Assembly: GCA_947474675.1 (NCBI GenBank)
Contig: CANJKA010000007.1
Coordinates: 1 to 64,000, forward strand
Direction: 5' to 3'
Origin: Flavobacteriales bacterium
GTDB taxonomy: Bacteria > Bacteroidota > Bacteroidia > Flavobacteriales_D > Crocinitomicaceae
Length of the DNA stretch: 64,000 bases
The translations under genes were made by a program, and so were the position numbers. Below are positions 17,729-26,286 of the stretch, in pieces. The notes below the pieces were generated by a model. It worked only from the letters and a program-made list of their open reading frames with translations, had not been told where the DNA came from and ran no database searches. Within the stretch, counting starts at the first letter, position 1. Every line of letters starts with the position of its first letter.

Positions 17729-18822
17729 TATTTATAAGTTATTTCAAGTCCGATCATTAAATATGTACCTTTGCTATCAATCCCTTTTGCGACATCTATT
17801 TTATTCATAATAACTCGTCTAAGATCAATCATTCCTATTCCTGCAGAATCATCATCATTTAGGGCACTTTCTTTCAATGTTTTTCTATACAATAGATCTA
17901 ATTCTGTTTTATCCTTTTGATTTATATCGGATATAAATTTCTCAAAATTTTCAGAATCACCAACTATATAATTTCCAGTACATAAATAGTACCCGTTTTT
18001 GGTTTTATTTAATGAAAAAATACCCTCTTTTTTACCATCTATTTCTGCTCCATACCTTACTATATTTTGCATCAGTTCAACAGATGAATGAAATATTTTA
18101 AATCCAATCGATTTACCATTTTCATCGTTGGTATTTTGTTTCATAATACTTAGAATAGGATTCATTGTATCTGAACTAAAATCTCCTTTGTAAAGAAATA
18201 TTATTTCATGCTCGGTAATAAGTTCTTGAATAATTTCATTTTCTTTTATTGAAATTGGTTCAGATTGAGTCTCATCTTCATCTTCAATAGTTTCGCCAAT
18301 TACTAAATCAATTTGCATGTAAAAAGCATACAGTTCTTCAGTAATTTTTTTAAATTTCTTTTGAATTTTTCGTTCTGACTTTCGAGCCATTTCAATCAAA
18401 CCAAGACCTGCTCCTCCTTTACTACTTATTGTCCCATTTTCTAATGCTTCTGCATAAAGGGCTTTTAATTGTTCCTTGTCTAATTTATTGATTTCATCTA
18501 GTTTTTCTTCTAAAAAATCTTTTGTCGATTTAGAGACTGAATTTGCGGAGAAAATATGTAAAAACTTATCAATTCCACGAATTCCAAACATGCTTTCTTC
18601 TTTTCCTGAAACTTCTAAATCTCCATGTCTTACAATATTCTGGAAACTTTCTGAAATAAGTAAAGCCATTCTTTTCTTTGCTTTTTTTTCTACATCACTT
18701 TCAGCCAAGGCTATAAGTTGTTCTGTAAAAGCATCGTCGAATAGTCCATGATAATTCATGCTAATTTTATCACCAGTAAAGCATTTTCTAAGAATATCAA
18801 TTAAAGCTATTTGGTCTTTCAT
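17728..18822 (-). CDS. siaB: Tandem-duplicated SiaB-family protein kinase
   Basis: The 364 residues contain two successive SiaB-like (DUF6272, HATPase-related) domains, about 1-180 and 200-364. Each has an N-box helix (ISESFQNIVRHG; SVELMQNIVRYG) and a glycine box (SSKGGAGLGLIEMAR; DDDSAGIGMIDLRR). Single-domain SiaB proteins are about half this length. The N-box Glu of the first copy is E58; the second copy keeps the Asn but has Val-Glu-Leu before it, so the two halves may differ in activity. SiaB phosphorylates SiaC, whose gene overlaps the end of this one. An acidic linker (EDEDE) joins the domains. Confidence 0.82.
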   Translation of the reverse strand: MKDQIALIDILRKCFTGDKISMNYHGLFDDAFTEQLIALAESDVEKKAKKRMALLISESFQNIVRHGDLEVSGKEESMFGIRGIDKFLHIFSANSVSKSTKDFLEEKLDEINKLDKEQLKALYAEALENGTISSKGGAGLGLIEMARKSERKIQKKFKKITEELYAFYMQIDLVIGETIEDEDETQSEPISIKENEIIQELITEHEIIFLYKGDFSSDTMNPILSIMKQNTNDENGKSIGFKIFHSSVELMQNIVRYGAEIDGKKEGIFSLNKTKNGYYLCTGNYIVGDSENFEKFISDINQKDKTELDLLYRKTLKESALNDDDSAGIGMIDLRRVIMNKIDVAKGIDSKGTYLMIGLEITYK

Positions 18823-18953
18823 TTTACGTTTTAAGTATGTAGTAATAGTTAAATATAATATTTATTAATTAAAAACCCTTTTTTATCACTATTTTTTCAT
18901 CTCGTTCTTGAAATTTAGGAAAATAATCAATGAAAAAAATGGTTTAATTCATG

Positions 18954-18996
18954 AACTAAAAAGGCTACTATACAATGTATAATAGCCTTTTTTAGT
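18954..18996 (-). terminator. Strong terminator downstream of glmS
   Basis: AAAAAGGCTA (18958-18967) pairs with TAGCCTTTTT (18983-18992); after one mismatch the stem continues through TATAC/GTATA. Flanking AACTA/TAGTT extends it. On the minus strand it follows glmS by about 45 nt and ends in a T-rich tract; it is nearly symmetric and may work in both directions. Confidence 0.85.
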
Positions 18997-19039
18997 TTAT
19001 CAAAATTGCTTCGAAAATTAAACAAAAGCAGTATAATAA

Positions 19040-20884
19040 TTATTCTACAGTAACCGATTTCGCTAAATTTCTTGGCTGATCTACATTACAATTTCTCATA
19101 ACAGCAATGTGATAAGATAATAATTGCAATGGAATAGTTGCTAATAATGGAATTAAATGATCATCAGCATCAGGAATTTCAATAACATGATCAGCAATAT
19201 CCCTTACTTGAGTATCTCCTTCAGTAACAATTGCTATTATTTTTCCTTTTCTAGCTTTAACCTCTTGAATATTACTAACCACTTTTTCATAAGAAGTCCC
19301 TTTTGTTGCGATTACAAAAACAGGCATTTCTTCATCAATTAAAGCAATAGGTCCATGTTTCATTTCTGCAGCAGGATATCCTTCAGCGTGAATGTAAGAT
19401 ATTTCTTTTAATTTTAAAGCACCTTCCAAAGCAACTGGAAATGAACTGCCTCTACCTAAGTAAAGTGCATTTGGAGCATCTTTGTATACTGCTGCAATCT
19501 CCTCAATTAGACTGTCTTTTTCTAATATTCTTTGAACTTTATTAGGAATCTCTTCAAATTCAATTAACAAAGCACGGTATTTAGATTCACTTATTGTTCC
19601 TTTTTTATGGGCTAATGAAAGTGCCATTAAAGTTAAAACAGTAACCTGTGCGGTAAATGCTTTCGTTGAAGCAACCCCAATTTCAGGTCCTGCGTGTGTG
19701 TAAGATCCAGCATCGGTAATACGTGAAATAGAAGATCCAACAACATTACAAATACCTAAAATAGTAGCACCTTTTGATTTTGCCAATTCAAGTGCTGCCA
19801 TAGTATCTGCTGTTTCACCTGATTGAGATACAGCTAATACAATATCATTTTCATTGATGATTGGATTGCGGTATCTAAATTCACTCGCATATTCAACTTC
19901 AACGTTAATTCTTGCTAGATCTTCTATCAGGTATTCTCCTACCAAACAAGCATGCCAAGATGTACCACATGCAATCATGATAATTCTTGGAGCATTGATC
20001 ATTTTTTGTTCGTAATCTTTTATTCCTCCTAAGGAAACCCATCCTTCAGTAGAGTTTAATCTACCTCTGAAGCAATCAGTAATTGATCTTGGCTGTTCGT
20101 ATATTTCTTTTAACATGAAATGGTCGTAACCTCCTTTTTCAAGAGCTTCCAATTGCATTTCCAATTTTTGAATATAAGGCGTTACTTCTTGATTTCCAAT
20201 GTTGAATATTTTCAATCCCTCTTTTAAATCAACAACTGCAATTTCCTCATCTTCTAAATACACCACTTTATTTGTATATTCAATAATTGGTGTAGCATCA
20301 GAAGCTAGAAAGAAATCACCTTCTTTTCCAATTCCAACCACTAAAGGACTACTTTTTCTGGCAGCAACTAATTGATATGGATTATCTTCAGACAACACAA
20401 CGATTGCATATGCACCTACAATACTGTGTAAAGTTAAACGAACTGCTTCTGCTAATGAAACGTTCTCGTTTTTTATAATATCATCTATTAAGTGAACTAA
20501 TACTTCAGTATCAGTCTCACTTTTAAAAACATATCCTCTTGAAACTAATTCTTCACGTAATGAACTATAATTTTCAATAATTCCATTGTGTATCAAAGAA
20601 ATTTTCCAATCATTTGAGGAATGAGGATGTGCATTAATATCATTCGGTAAACCATGAGTAGCCCAACGAGTATGTCCTATTCCTGCATTTCCTTTTCTGT
20701 TTTTACCTTCAGTAAATTCTTCTAAGTTCGCAACTTTACCTTGCCTCTTAAACTGATTTATTTTCCCTTCATGTAATAATGAAATTCCAGAGCTATCATA
20801 ACCTCTGTATTCCAATCGCTTTAATCCCTTAATTATAATAGGATAAGCTTCTTTCTCTCCAATATAAGCAACAATTCCGCACAT
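19040..20884 (-). CDS. glmS: Glutamine--fructose-6-phosphate aminotransferase (isomerizing)
   Basis: The 614 residues begin MCGIVAYIG, giving the catalytic Cys2 nucleophile of the class II glutamine amidotransferase domain (1-220, with RGYDSSGI, GHTRWATHG and SETDTEVL). Two SIS sugar-isomerase domains follow (CGTSWHACL, SQSGETADTM, ASTKAFTAQV, LGRGSSFPVALEGALKLKE). The end is the canonical NLAKSVTVE. The enzyme makes glucosamine-6-phosphate for peptidoglycan and lipid A. It is the last gene of a likely operon with the DUF4270 lipoprotein and the glycogen synthase-like gene. I see no glmS ribozyme upstream, where only 12 nt separate it from the preceding stop. Confidence 0.97.
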   Translation of the reverse strand: MCGIVAYIGEKEAYPIIIKGLKRLEYRGYDSSGISLLHEGKINQFKRQGKVANLEEFTEGKNRKGNAGIGHTRWATHGLPNDINAHPHSSNDWKISLIHNGIIENYSSLREELVSRGYVFKSETDTEVLVHLIDDIIKNENVSLAEAVRLTLHSIVGAYAIVVLSEDNPYQLVAARKSSPLVVGIGKEGDFFLASDATPIIEYTNKVVYLEDEEIAVVDLKEGLKIFNIGNQEVTPYIQKLEMQLEALEKGGYDHFMLKEIYEQPRSITDCFRGRLNSTEGWVSLGGIKDYEQKMINAPRIIMIACGTSWHACLVGEYLIEDLARINVEVEYASEFRYRNPIINENDIVLAVSQSGETADTMAALELAKSKGATILGICNVVGSSISRITDAGSYTHAGPEIGVASTKAFTAQVTVLTLMALSLAHKKGTISESKYRALLIEFEEIPNKVQRILEKDSLIEEIAAVYKDAPNALYLGRGSSFPVALEGALKLKEISYIHAEGYPAAEMKHGPIALIDEEMPVFVIATKGTSYEKVVSNIQEVKARKGKIIAIVTEGDTQVRDIADHVIEIPDADDHLIPLLATIPLQLLSYHIAVMRNCNVDQPRNLAKSVTVE

Positions 20885-20896
20885 AAATAATAAATT

Positions 20897-22228
20897 TTAA
20901 AACTCAGTATATTTGAGTACTAATTTTGGTTTGTTTTTGTTATTTGTATTTACTCCATTAAAAATGATTCGATCAGATGATGAATTGAAAATTTGTGGAG
21001 TAATGTAAATATCAGTTCCTTCAATTAAAGCTTCTAAATTCATTCCGTCGACAGAAATAATATAACGTGATCCACTAACCATATGTTGTACGTAATTTCT
21101 TAAATCGAGAACAAATGCTTTATTGTATTGATCATAAATTCCTAATTCCGGCAGACCATATAAACTTGAACCACCTCCTTGAAATTTAGTTTTGATTGTA
21201 ACATAACTTCCTGGTGAATATTTACTTCCTGTCTGATATTCAATTGGCAAAGTTAAAGTTGCTTCATGAATAACAGCTCGTTTAGGTAAATTTTTAAGAC
21301 CTGGGATTTTAATCAATGCTCGACTTTTACCTGCTTGAGCATAAAATTGACTTTGATTTCCAATTAAATTTCCCGGATTTTGAATATCTACTTTATTGTA
21401 CTTAGCACAAGAAGAATTTATAACTAAATCAAATGTCTTTTTATCAACTCCTTGGTGATAATAAATGGTTAATTTAGATTGTGAATCTTCAAGGTCAAAA
21501 GATAATACAGCTCCTTTACCAGATGCTTGAACACCGTTATTAACACCTATATATAATCCTTTAAAATATTTCAAGAAATTTTCATTCGATGAAAAAGTAG
21601 TCGCATTATCAACCGATTCGTTGATTAATTTTCTAGCTAAATTTGTATCTAAGTATAATCTAAGTTGGGCGTTAACAGGTTCTGTGTCTATAATCGTTTT
21701 TGTATAAGGATCAGGAACAATATCTTCATAGTTAGGATCAATAAGATTTTTTGATGATATTGATTTATTTGTAAATGAATAATAAGTTGATGCTGTCCCT
21801 AAACTATCATTTAATTGGTAAACTTCAAATTTTTGAGATGAAAGGTCACCATAAAATTTATTACTAGAATATTCTAATCCTAGAACAAAAGAATCAATTT
21901 TAATATCAGCTCCGAAAGTTGGATTAGCAGATTGTAAACGAAATTGAGTATAAAAACCTGCTTGAACTGGTCCAAATTTTGGATCAGTATATGACCCTAA
22001 TAATCCTATTGAAGCTCCACTTGTTATGACAGAATCTTCAAAAACTGTGGATGTGAAAATAGAAAAAGTATCTATTTGAACTGAATTTAACAGCTCGTTT
22101 TGATCAATACTATTGACTCCCAACGATGTATCTTTCTTCTTACACGATGTAAAAAAGAATATGGTTAACATAAAAGTAGCGGATAGTTTTAAAACCATCC
22201 GCCACTTAAAAAGATTATTATTGTTCAT
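20897..22228 (-). CDS. DUF4270 family lipoprotein
   Basis: The start is ATG 22228 (MNNNNLFKWR), 1 nt after the stop of the preceding gene (TAATATG), so the two are translationally coupled; an upstream TTG is unlikely. A lipobox FFFTSC puts the lipidated Cys at residue 29, followed by KKKDTSLGVN, typical of DUF4270. The rest (about 440 residues) is beta-rich with no catalytic motif. DUF4270 proteins are common in Bacteroidota beside glmS and glycogen synthase-like genes; their role is unknown, probably at the cell envelope. Confidence 0.85.
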   Translation of the reverse strand: MNNNNLFKWRMVLKLSATFMLTIFFFTSCKKKDTSLGVNSIDQNELLNSVQIDTFSIFTSTVFEDSVITSGASIGLLGSYTDPKFGPVQAGFYTQFRLQSANPTFGADIKIDSFVLGLEYSSNKFYGDLSSQKFEVYQLNDSLGTASTYYSFTNKSISSKNLIDPNYEDIVPDPYTKTIIDTEPVNAQLRLYLDTNLARKLINESVDNATTFSSNENFLKYFKGLYIGVNNGVQASGKGAVLSFDLEDSQSKLTIYYHQGVDKKTFDLVINSSCAKYNKVDIQNPGNLIGNQSQFYAQAGKSRALIKIPGLKNLPKRAVIHEATLTLPIEYQTGSKYSPGSYVTIKTKFQGGGSSLYGLPELGIYDQYNKAFVLDLRNYVQHMVSGSRYIISVDGMNLEALIEGTDIYITPQIFNSSSDRIIFNGVNTNNKNKPKLVLKYTEF

Positions 22229-22229
22229 A

Positions 22230-23051
22230 TTATATGAGTACTTCTTCTTCAATTACTTTATCAAAAAATTCTGACATTACTTTATTTTGATTCTCTTCTG
22301 GAACAAAATCTTGTTTCAAACACGTTGCTTCTTCAAATATTGCTCTTAGTTCTGGTTTTAAATCATCACTACCAACGTTTATACCGTCAGAATATTGTGT
22401 CATTACTCGAGTTATATTTTCTATGCTAGTATCTTTTAACTTTTCAACAATTTCATCATCGAATCCATCAAATTTAAGCTTATCTGCAAATCTAGCGTCC
22501 CAATTTTTGTTAAAGGTTTCGTTGTAGATACTATAAACTACTTTAGTATCCGCAAAATGAGGATCTTTAGCGTATAATTTTTTAAGATAAATAGGCATTA
22601 ACATAGTCATCCAACCGTGACAGTGAATAACATCTGGTTGCCATCCTAATTTTTTAACCGTCTCTAAAACACCTCTGCAGAAAAACATTGAACGTTCATC
22701 GTTATCATCGAAGTATTCGCCATTATCATCCGTAACGTTATTTTTACGTTTGAAGTATTCATCATTATCAATAAAATAAATTTGCATTCTAGCTGATGAA
22801 ATAGATGCCACTTTAATGATTAAAGGGTGGTCTGTATCATCAATAATCAAATTCATACCTGAAAGTCTTATAACTTCATGTAATTGATGACGTCGCTCAT
22901 TGATAGTCCCATACTTAGGAGTAAATACACGGATCTCTTTTCCAGCCTCTTGAATTCCTTGAGGAAGTCTTCTTGCAGTCGTTGCAATGTCAGATTTTGG
23001 AAGGAAAGGTGCAATTTCCTGCGACATAAAAAGGATTCTCTTTTTCTCCAT
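22230..23051 (-). CDS. Glycogen/starch synthase N-terminal-domain protein (GT5 half)
   Basis: ATG 23051 gives MEKKRILFMSQEIAPFLP, the N-terminus of GT5 glycogen synthases. The 273 residues contain the N-terminal Rossmann domain only (DVIHCHGWMTMLMPIYLK, VVYSIYNETFNKNW, DGINVGSDDL). The C-terminal GT-B half, which binds ADP-glucose, is absent, and the next gene is unrelated. The family recurs as this short form in Bacteroidota, so it is not a fresh truncation. Whether it makes glycogen alone is doubtful. It has its own promoter and leads a three-gene operon ending in glmS. Confidence 0.85.
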   Translation of the reverse strand: MEKKRILFMSQEIAPFLPKSDIATTARRLPQGIQEAGKEIRVFTPKYGTINERRHQLHEVIRLSGMNLIIDDTDHPLIIKVASISSARMQIYFIDNDEYFKRKNNVTDDNGEYFDDNDERSMFFCRGVLETVKKLGWQPDVIHCHGWMTMLMPIYLKKLYAKDPHFADTKVVYSIYNETFNKNWDARFADKLKFDGFDDEIVEKLKDTSIENITRVMTQYSDGINVGSDDLKPELRAIFEEATCLKQDFVPEENQNKVMSEFFDKVIEEEVLI

Positions 23052-23079
23052 GAAATAATCAGATTGGTAAAATACTATG

Positions 23080-23110
23080 CAAAAATACAAAAAAAAAAGC
23101 GAAACTTCAA
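23080..23110 (-). promoter_or_regulatory. Promoter of the glgA-like/DUF4270/glmS operon
   Basis: On the minus strand, TTG (23110-23108) and the -7 box TATTTTTG (23087-23080) are separated by 20 nt, fitting the Bacteroidota consensus. The predicted start is near 23073, about 22 nt before the ATG. On the other strand TAGATTTG at 23121-23128 is a plausible -7 box for panC. Confidence 0.65.
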
Positions 23111-23159
23111 CAAAAAGAAATAGATTTGTCGGTTAAATGATTTAATTCAACAGTCAGAA

Positions 23160-24008
23160 GTGAAAGTTTATAGCACAATTTCAGCATTACAAGAGTACGT
23201 TTCTAAGTTAAAATTAGAAGGAAAATCGATAGGTTTTGTCCCAACTATGGGAGCATTACATTATGGGCACATTTCCTTAGTGAATTCAGCTATAACTCAA
23301 TGTGACATTACAATTGTAAGTATTTTTGTAAATCCAACTCAATTCAATAATCAGGAAGATTTACTTAATTATCCCCGTACATTAGAGTCAGATATTGAAT
23401 TGTTATCTACCATTGATTGTGACATCATTTTTGCTCCAAGTGTGCAAGAAATGTATCCTGAAAAAAGTGTATCTATTCAACTTGATTTGGGTAACTTAGC
23501 AGAAGTTATGGAAGGAAAATTCCGTCCAGGGCATTTTGATGGGGTAGTTAATGTTGTAAGTAGACTTTTTGAAATTGTAAAACCAGACAAAGCTTTTTTC
23601 GGTTTAAAGGATTTTCAGCAAGTTTCTGTTATTCGATTTATGACCAATTTCTTGAAATTACCAATCGAAATTATTGCTTGTCCAACTTTAAGAGAACAAT
23701 CTGGTATAGCTATGAGTAGTCGCAATATGAGATTGTCTGAAAGCGAAAAAGAAGATTCACTTATCATTTTCAATTCTTTATGTTTTGCTAAAAAATTAGC
23801 AAGCAATCAAACTCCAGATGAAGTTAAAGCAAATGTGATTGATTATTTTAAAAATGGTAAATTAGCCCTAGAATATTTTGAAATCGTCAATCCAATAACA
23901 TTAGAAGCATTGTCTTCTCAATGGGTGCCGAATGCTACTGCTTGCATAGTCGCTTTTTGTGGAGAAGTTAGATTGATCGACAATATGAATTTAAAGATTC
24001 AAGACTGA
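23160..24008 (+). CDS. panC: Pantoate--beta-alanine ligase (pantothenate synthetase)
   Basis: The 282-residue protein has the ATP-binding HIGH-like segment PTMGALHYGHISLV, FVNPTQFNNQEDL with the pantoate-binding Gln, GHFDGVVNVVSRLFEIVKPDKAFFGLKDFQQ and MSSRNMRLS. It joins pantoate and beta-alanine with ATP in coenzyme A synthesis. The start is GTG at 23160, the only sensible start for the conserved N-terminus. It is divergent from the glgA-like operon. panD follows after a repeat-filled 335-nt gap, a usual Bacteroidota pairing. Confidence 0.95.
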   Translation: MKVYSTISALQEYVSKLKLEGKSIGFVPTMGALHYGHISLVNSAITQCDITIVSIFVNPTQFNNQEDLLNYPRTLESDIELLSTIDCDIIFAPSVQEMYPEKSVSIQLDLGNLAEVMEGKFRPGHFDGVVNVVSRLFEIVKPDKAFFGLKDFQQVSVIRFMTNFLKLPIEIIACPTLREQSGIAMSSRNMRLSESEKEDSLIIFNSLCFAKKLASNQTPDEVKANVIDYFKNGKLALEYFEIVNPITLEALSSQWVPNATACIVAFCGEVRLIDNMNLKIQD

Positions 24009-24298
24009 AAGACATAAGATCGCTGCGCTCTAAGACTTATGAGCTGGGTGTGAGAATATTCATTTGTCTTTTCATCTTAAAGTCTTTTATCTAAAGATAC
24101 TAGATCACTTTGCTTATAGACTGATACACTGAATTTAAATTGGTTGTTTACAAACCAAATGATAATTTCATAAACAATATATCTTTCAGTTACTTGTGTT
24201 TAATTCCAGAAATTAAGTAAAATTTTTACTAAAAATTGTCATTTGAAAAACTATTTTCTTCAAATTATATAGTCTTTTGTCTTATGTCTTACAGTCTT
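24001..24298. repeat. Short inverted and direct repeats between panC and panD
   Basis: AAGACTGAAAGACATAAGA (24001-24019) recurs inverted at 24280-24298 with one mismatch. Between them a looser direct copy of the first arm and its flank (AAGACATAAGATCGCTGCGC) appears as AAGATACTAGATCACTTTGC. The left arm overlaps the last two panC codons. No gene is seen in the 335-nt gap. It looks like a dispersed intergenic repeat of the AAGACTTAAGAC type. Confidence 0.5.
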
Positions 24299-24343
24299 GT
24301 GTCCAAATAATCATTACTTTTGTTTCAGAAAATTGTATATTAA

Positions 24344-24694
24344 ATGTTGATTCAAGCAGTAAAATCTAAAATTCACCGTGTAAGAGTTACACAAGCTGAT
24401 TTAAATTATATCGGTAGCATTACTATTGATGAGGAATTAATGAATGCTTCAAATCTAATTGAAGGTGAAAAAGTTCAAATTGTAAATATTAATAATGGTG
24501 AGCGTTTTGAAACATATGTTATAAAAGGCGAACGTAAAAGTGGAACTATTTGTTTAAATGGACCTGCGGCTCGTAGAGTAGCAACAGGTGATTTAATTAT
24601 CATTATTGGATACGGTTATATGGATTTTGAAGAAGCAAAATTATTTAAACCTTCTCTTGTTTTTCCAAACGAAGAAACAAATCTTTTAGATTAA
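24344..24694 (+). CDS. panD: Aspartate 1-decarboxylase (pyruvoyl-dependent)
   Basis: The 116-residue proenzyme shows the self-cleavage site Y22-I23-G24-S25; Ser25 becomes the pyruvoyl cofactor. Other conserved parts are [30 protein letters not shown] and [21 protein letters not shown]. It makes beta-alanine, the second substrate of PanC. A TACTTTTG box lies at 24315-24322. Its stop overlaps the start of the next gene (TAATG). Confidence 0.97.
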   Translation: MLIQAVKSKIHRVRVTQADLNYIGSITIDEELMNASNLIEGEKVQIVNINNGERFETYVIKGERKSGTICLNGPAARRVATGDLIIIIGYGYMDFEEAKLFKPSLVFPNEETNLLD

Positions 24695-25752
24695 TGTCTA
24701 AAAAACTGATTCTCCAAATTGTTAAAATTCTACTGCCACTCTTACTAGGTGGTTATTTGATTTGGTATTCGTTTTCAATGATGTCAACTTCAGATGAAAA
24801 ACAGTTTTACATTACAATTAAGGAAGCGAATTATTTCTGGATTTTTATTTCAATGATGTTGGGAGTTGTTGCTTTTTTCTCAAGAGCCCAACGTTGGAAA
24901 TATTCGCTGGAGCCTTTAGGGTATTCACCTAAATTTTGGCATCGTTATCATGCTTTAATGATTGGATACTTAATTAATTTCACTATTCCTAGAGCGGGTG
25001 AAGCTTCAAGAGCTGCCATGTTGTATCGATCAGATGAAATTCCTTTTTCTTCCTCTTTTGGCAGCGTAATGTCTGAGCGTGCAGTTGACTTTGTTCTTCT
25101 TATTTCTTTAACTATTCTAACGGCTTTAATAGGTTATAGCGATTTTCTAGAAATAATGAATCAAATTAAAATGCTGAAAAATCAGGGTGTTACTTCAGAT
25201 GCTGGAAGTTTTCCATGGAAAATCATTATTTTATCTGTATTTGGTTTTGGAAGTATTGTTGTCGCTTTTATTCTTTTCAAGAAAAAAGCATTGAGACTTA
25301 AATTGATCGGTTTTGTAAAAGATGTTTTAGCAGGATTATTTTCTATTTTTAAATTAAAACAGCCTCTTGCCTATATTGGGCACACTTTACTTATTTGGGT
25401 ATGCTATATATTGATGTTTGCGTTGCCTTTTTATTCTTTAGAGGAAACTAATCATTTGCCGATAGCTGGAATTTTTATTGGATTTATTGCAGGGTCAATA
25501 GGTATTATTATTACTCCTGGTGGAATTGGAACTTACCCCCTAATGGTTAGCTTAGTTGTTGGATTTTATATTGGAAAAGAATATGATAATGGATTTGGGA
25601 TAGGCAATGCTCTTGGTTGGATTATGTGGCTTTCTCAAACTTTAATGACAATCATTTTAGGTGTCATTTCTTTCATTCTTTTACCCAAAAATTTCTCTTC
25701 AGAAAATGTCAAGACTTCAATATCTTCAAGCGAAACTGGTAACGAAAACTGA
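24694..25752 (+). CDS. Flippase-like integral membrane protein (LPG synthase TM family)
   Basis: The 352-residue protein has about eight hydrophobic helices and the conserved family segments [43 protein letters not shown] and a late [20 protein letters not shown]. It belongs to the lysylphosphatidylglycerol synthase TM / UPF0104 group, whose members act on lipid-linked substrates or have no known role. The start shares one base with the panD stop, so it is translationally coupled. The 3' end overlaps rfaE2 by 47 bp. Confidence 0.85.
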   Translation: MSKKLILQIVKILLPLLLGGYLIWYSFSMMSTSDEKQFYITIKEANYFWIFISMMLGVVAFFSRAQRWKYSLEPLGYSPKFWHRYHALMIGYLINFTIPRAGEASRAAMLYRSDEIPFSSSFGSVMSERAVDFVLLISLTILTALIGYSDFLEIMNQIKMLKNQGVTSDAGSFPWKIIILSVFGFGSIVVAFILFKKKALRLKLIGFVKDVLAGLFSIFKLKQPLAYIGHTLLIWVCYILMFALPFYSLEETNHLPIAGIFIGFIAGSIGIIITPGGIGTYPLMVSLVVGFYIGKEYDNGFGIGNALGWIMWLSQTLMTIILGVISFILLPKNFSSENVKTSISSSETGNEN

Positions 25753-26221
25753 AGCTATTCAGAAAATTGCGTTATGGAAAATTAAAAATGATACAATCGT
25801 TTTTACAAATGGTTGTTTCGATATTCTACATACTGGCCATGTAACTTATTTAGCCAAAGCTGCTGATTTAGGAAATAAATTGGTTGTCGCTATTAATACT
25901 GATGCTTCTGTTAAACGATTGGGGAAAGGGGATGATCGCCCTGTAAATTCTGAAGAAGCAAGAGCTTTTGTTCTCTCTGCACTAGGTTTTGTAGATTTAG
26001 TCGTGCTGTTTGATAACGATACTCCATTTGAAATTATCCAAGCTTTGAAACCAGATGTTTTGGTGAAAGGAGCTGATTATGATCCAAAAGAAACAGATAA
26101 ATCATCTAAGAAATACATTGTAGGCTCCGATATCGTAAATAGATATGGAGGAAAAGTTGAGGCCATCTCTTTGGTAGATGGATTTTCTACAACTGATATT
26201 ATAAATCGATTTAAAAAGTAA
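25706..26221 (+). CDS. rfaE2: RfaE2-type nucleotidyltransferase (heptose-1-phosphate adenylyltransferase)
   Basis: ATG 25706 ([10 protein letters not shown]) gives a 171-residue protein with the cytidylyltransferase-like fold: [21 protein letters not shown] (HxGH motif), [31 protein letters not shown] and [12 protein letters not shown]. It matches the stand-alone second domain of HldE/RfaE, which makes ADP-heptose from heptose-1-phosphate. The kinase domain is absent here, as usual in this phylum. It overlaps the flippase-like gene, so the two are probably co-translated and may serve the same envelope pathway. Confidence 0.9.
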   Translation: MSRLQYLQAKLVTKTEAIQKIALWKIKNDTIVFTNGCFDILHTGHVTYLAKAADLGNKLVVAINTDASVKRLGKGDDRPVNSEEARAFVLSALGFVDLVVLFDNDTPFEIIQALKPDVLVKGADYDPKETDKSSKKYIVGSDIVNRYGGKVEAISLVDGFSTTDIINRFKK

Positions 26222-26286
26222 ATTTAAAAAAATTAAGGACTATCTCATTAAAAAAGAATAGTTTGAATTTGATTTATGGGAAATTA

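Noticed and set aside
22230..23051. Recent truncation of a full glycogen synthase
   Set aside because: The stop is tightly coupled to the next gene's start, and no trace of the C-terminal half follows, so the short form appears established.
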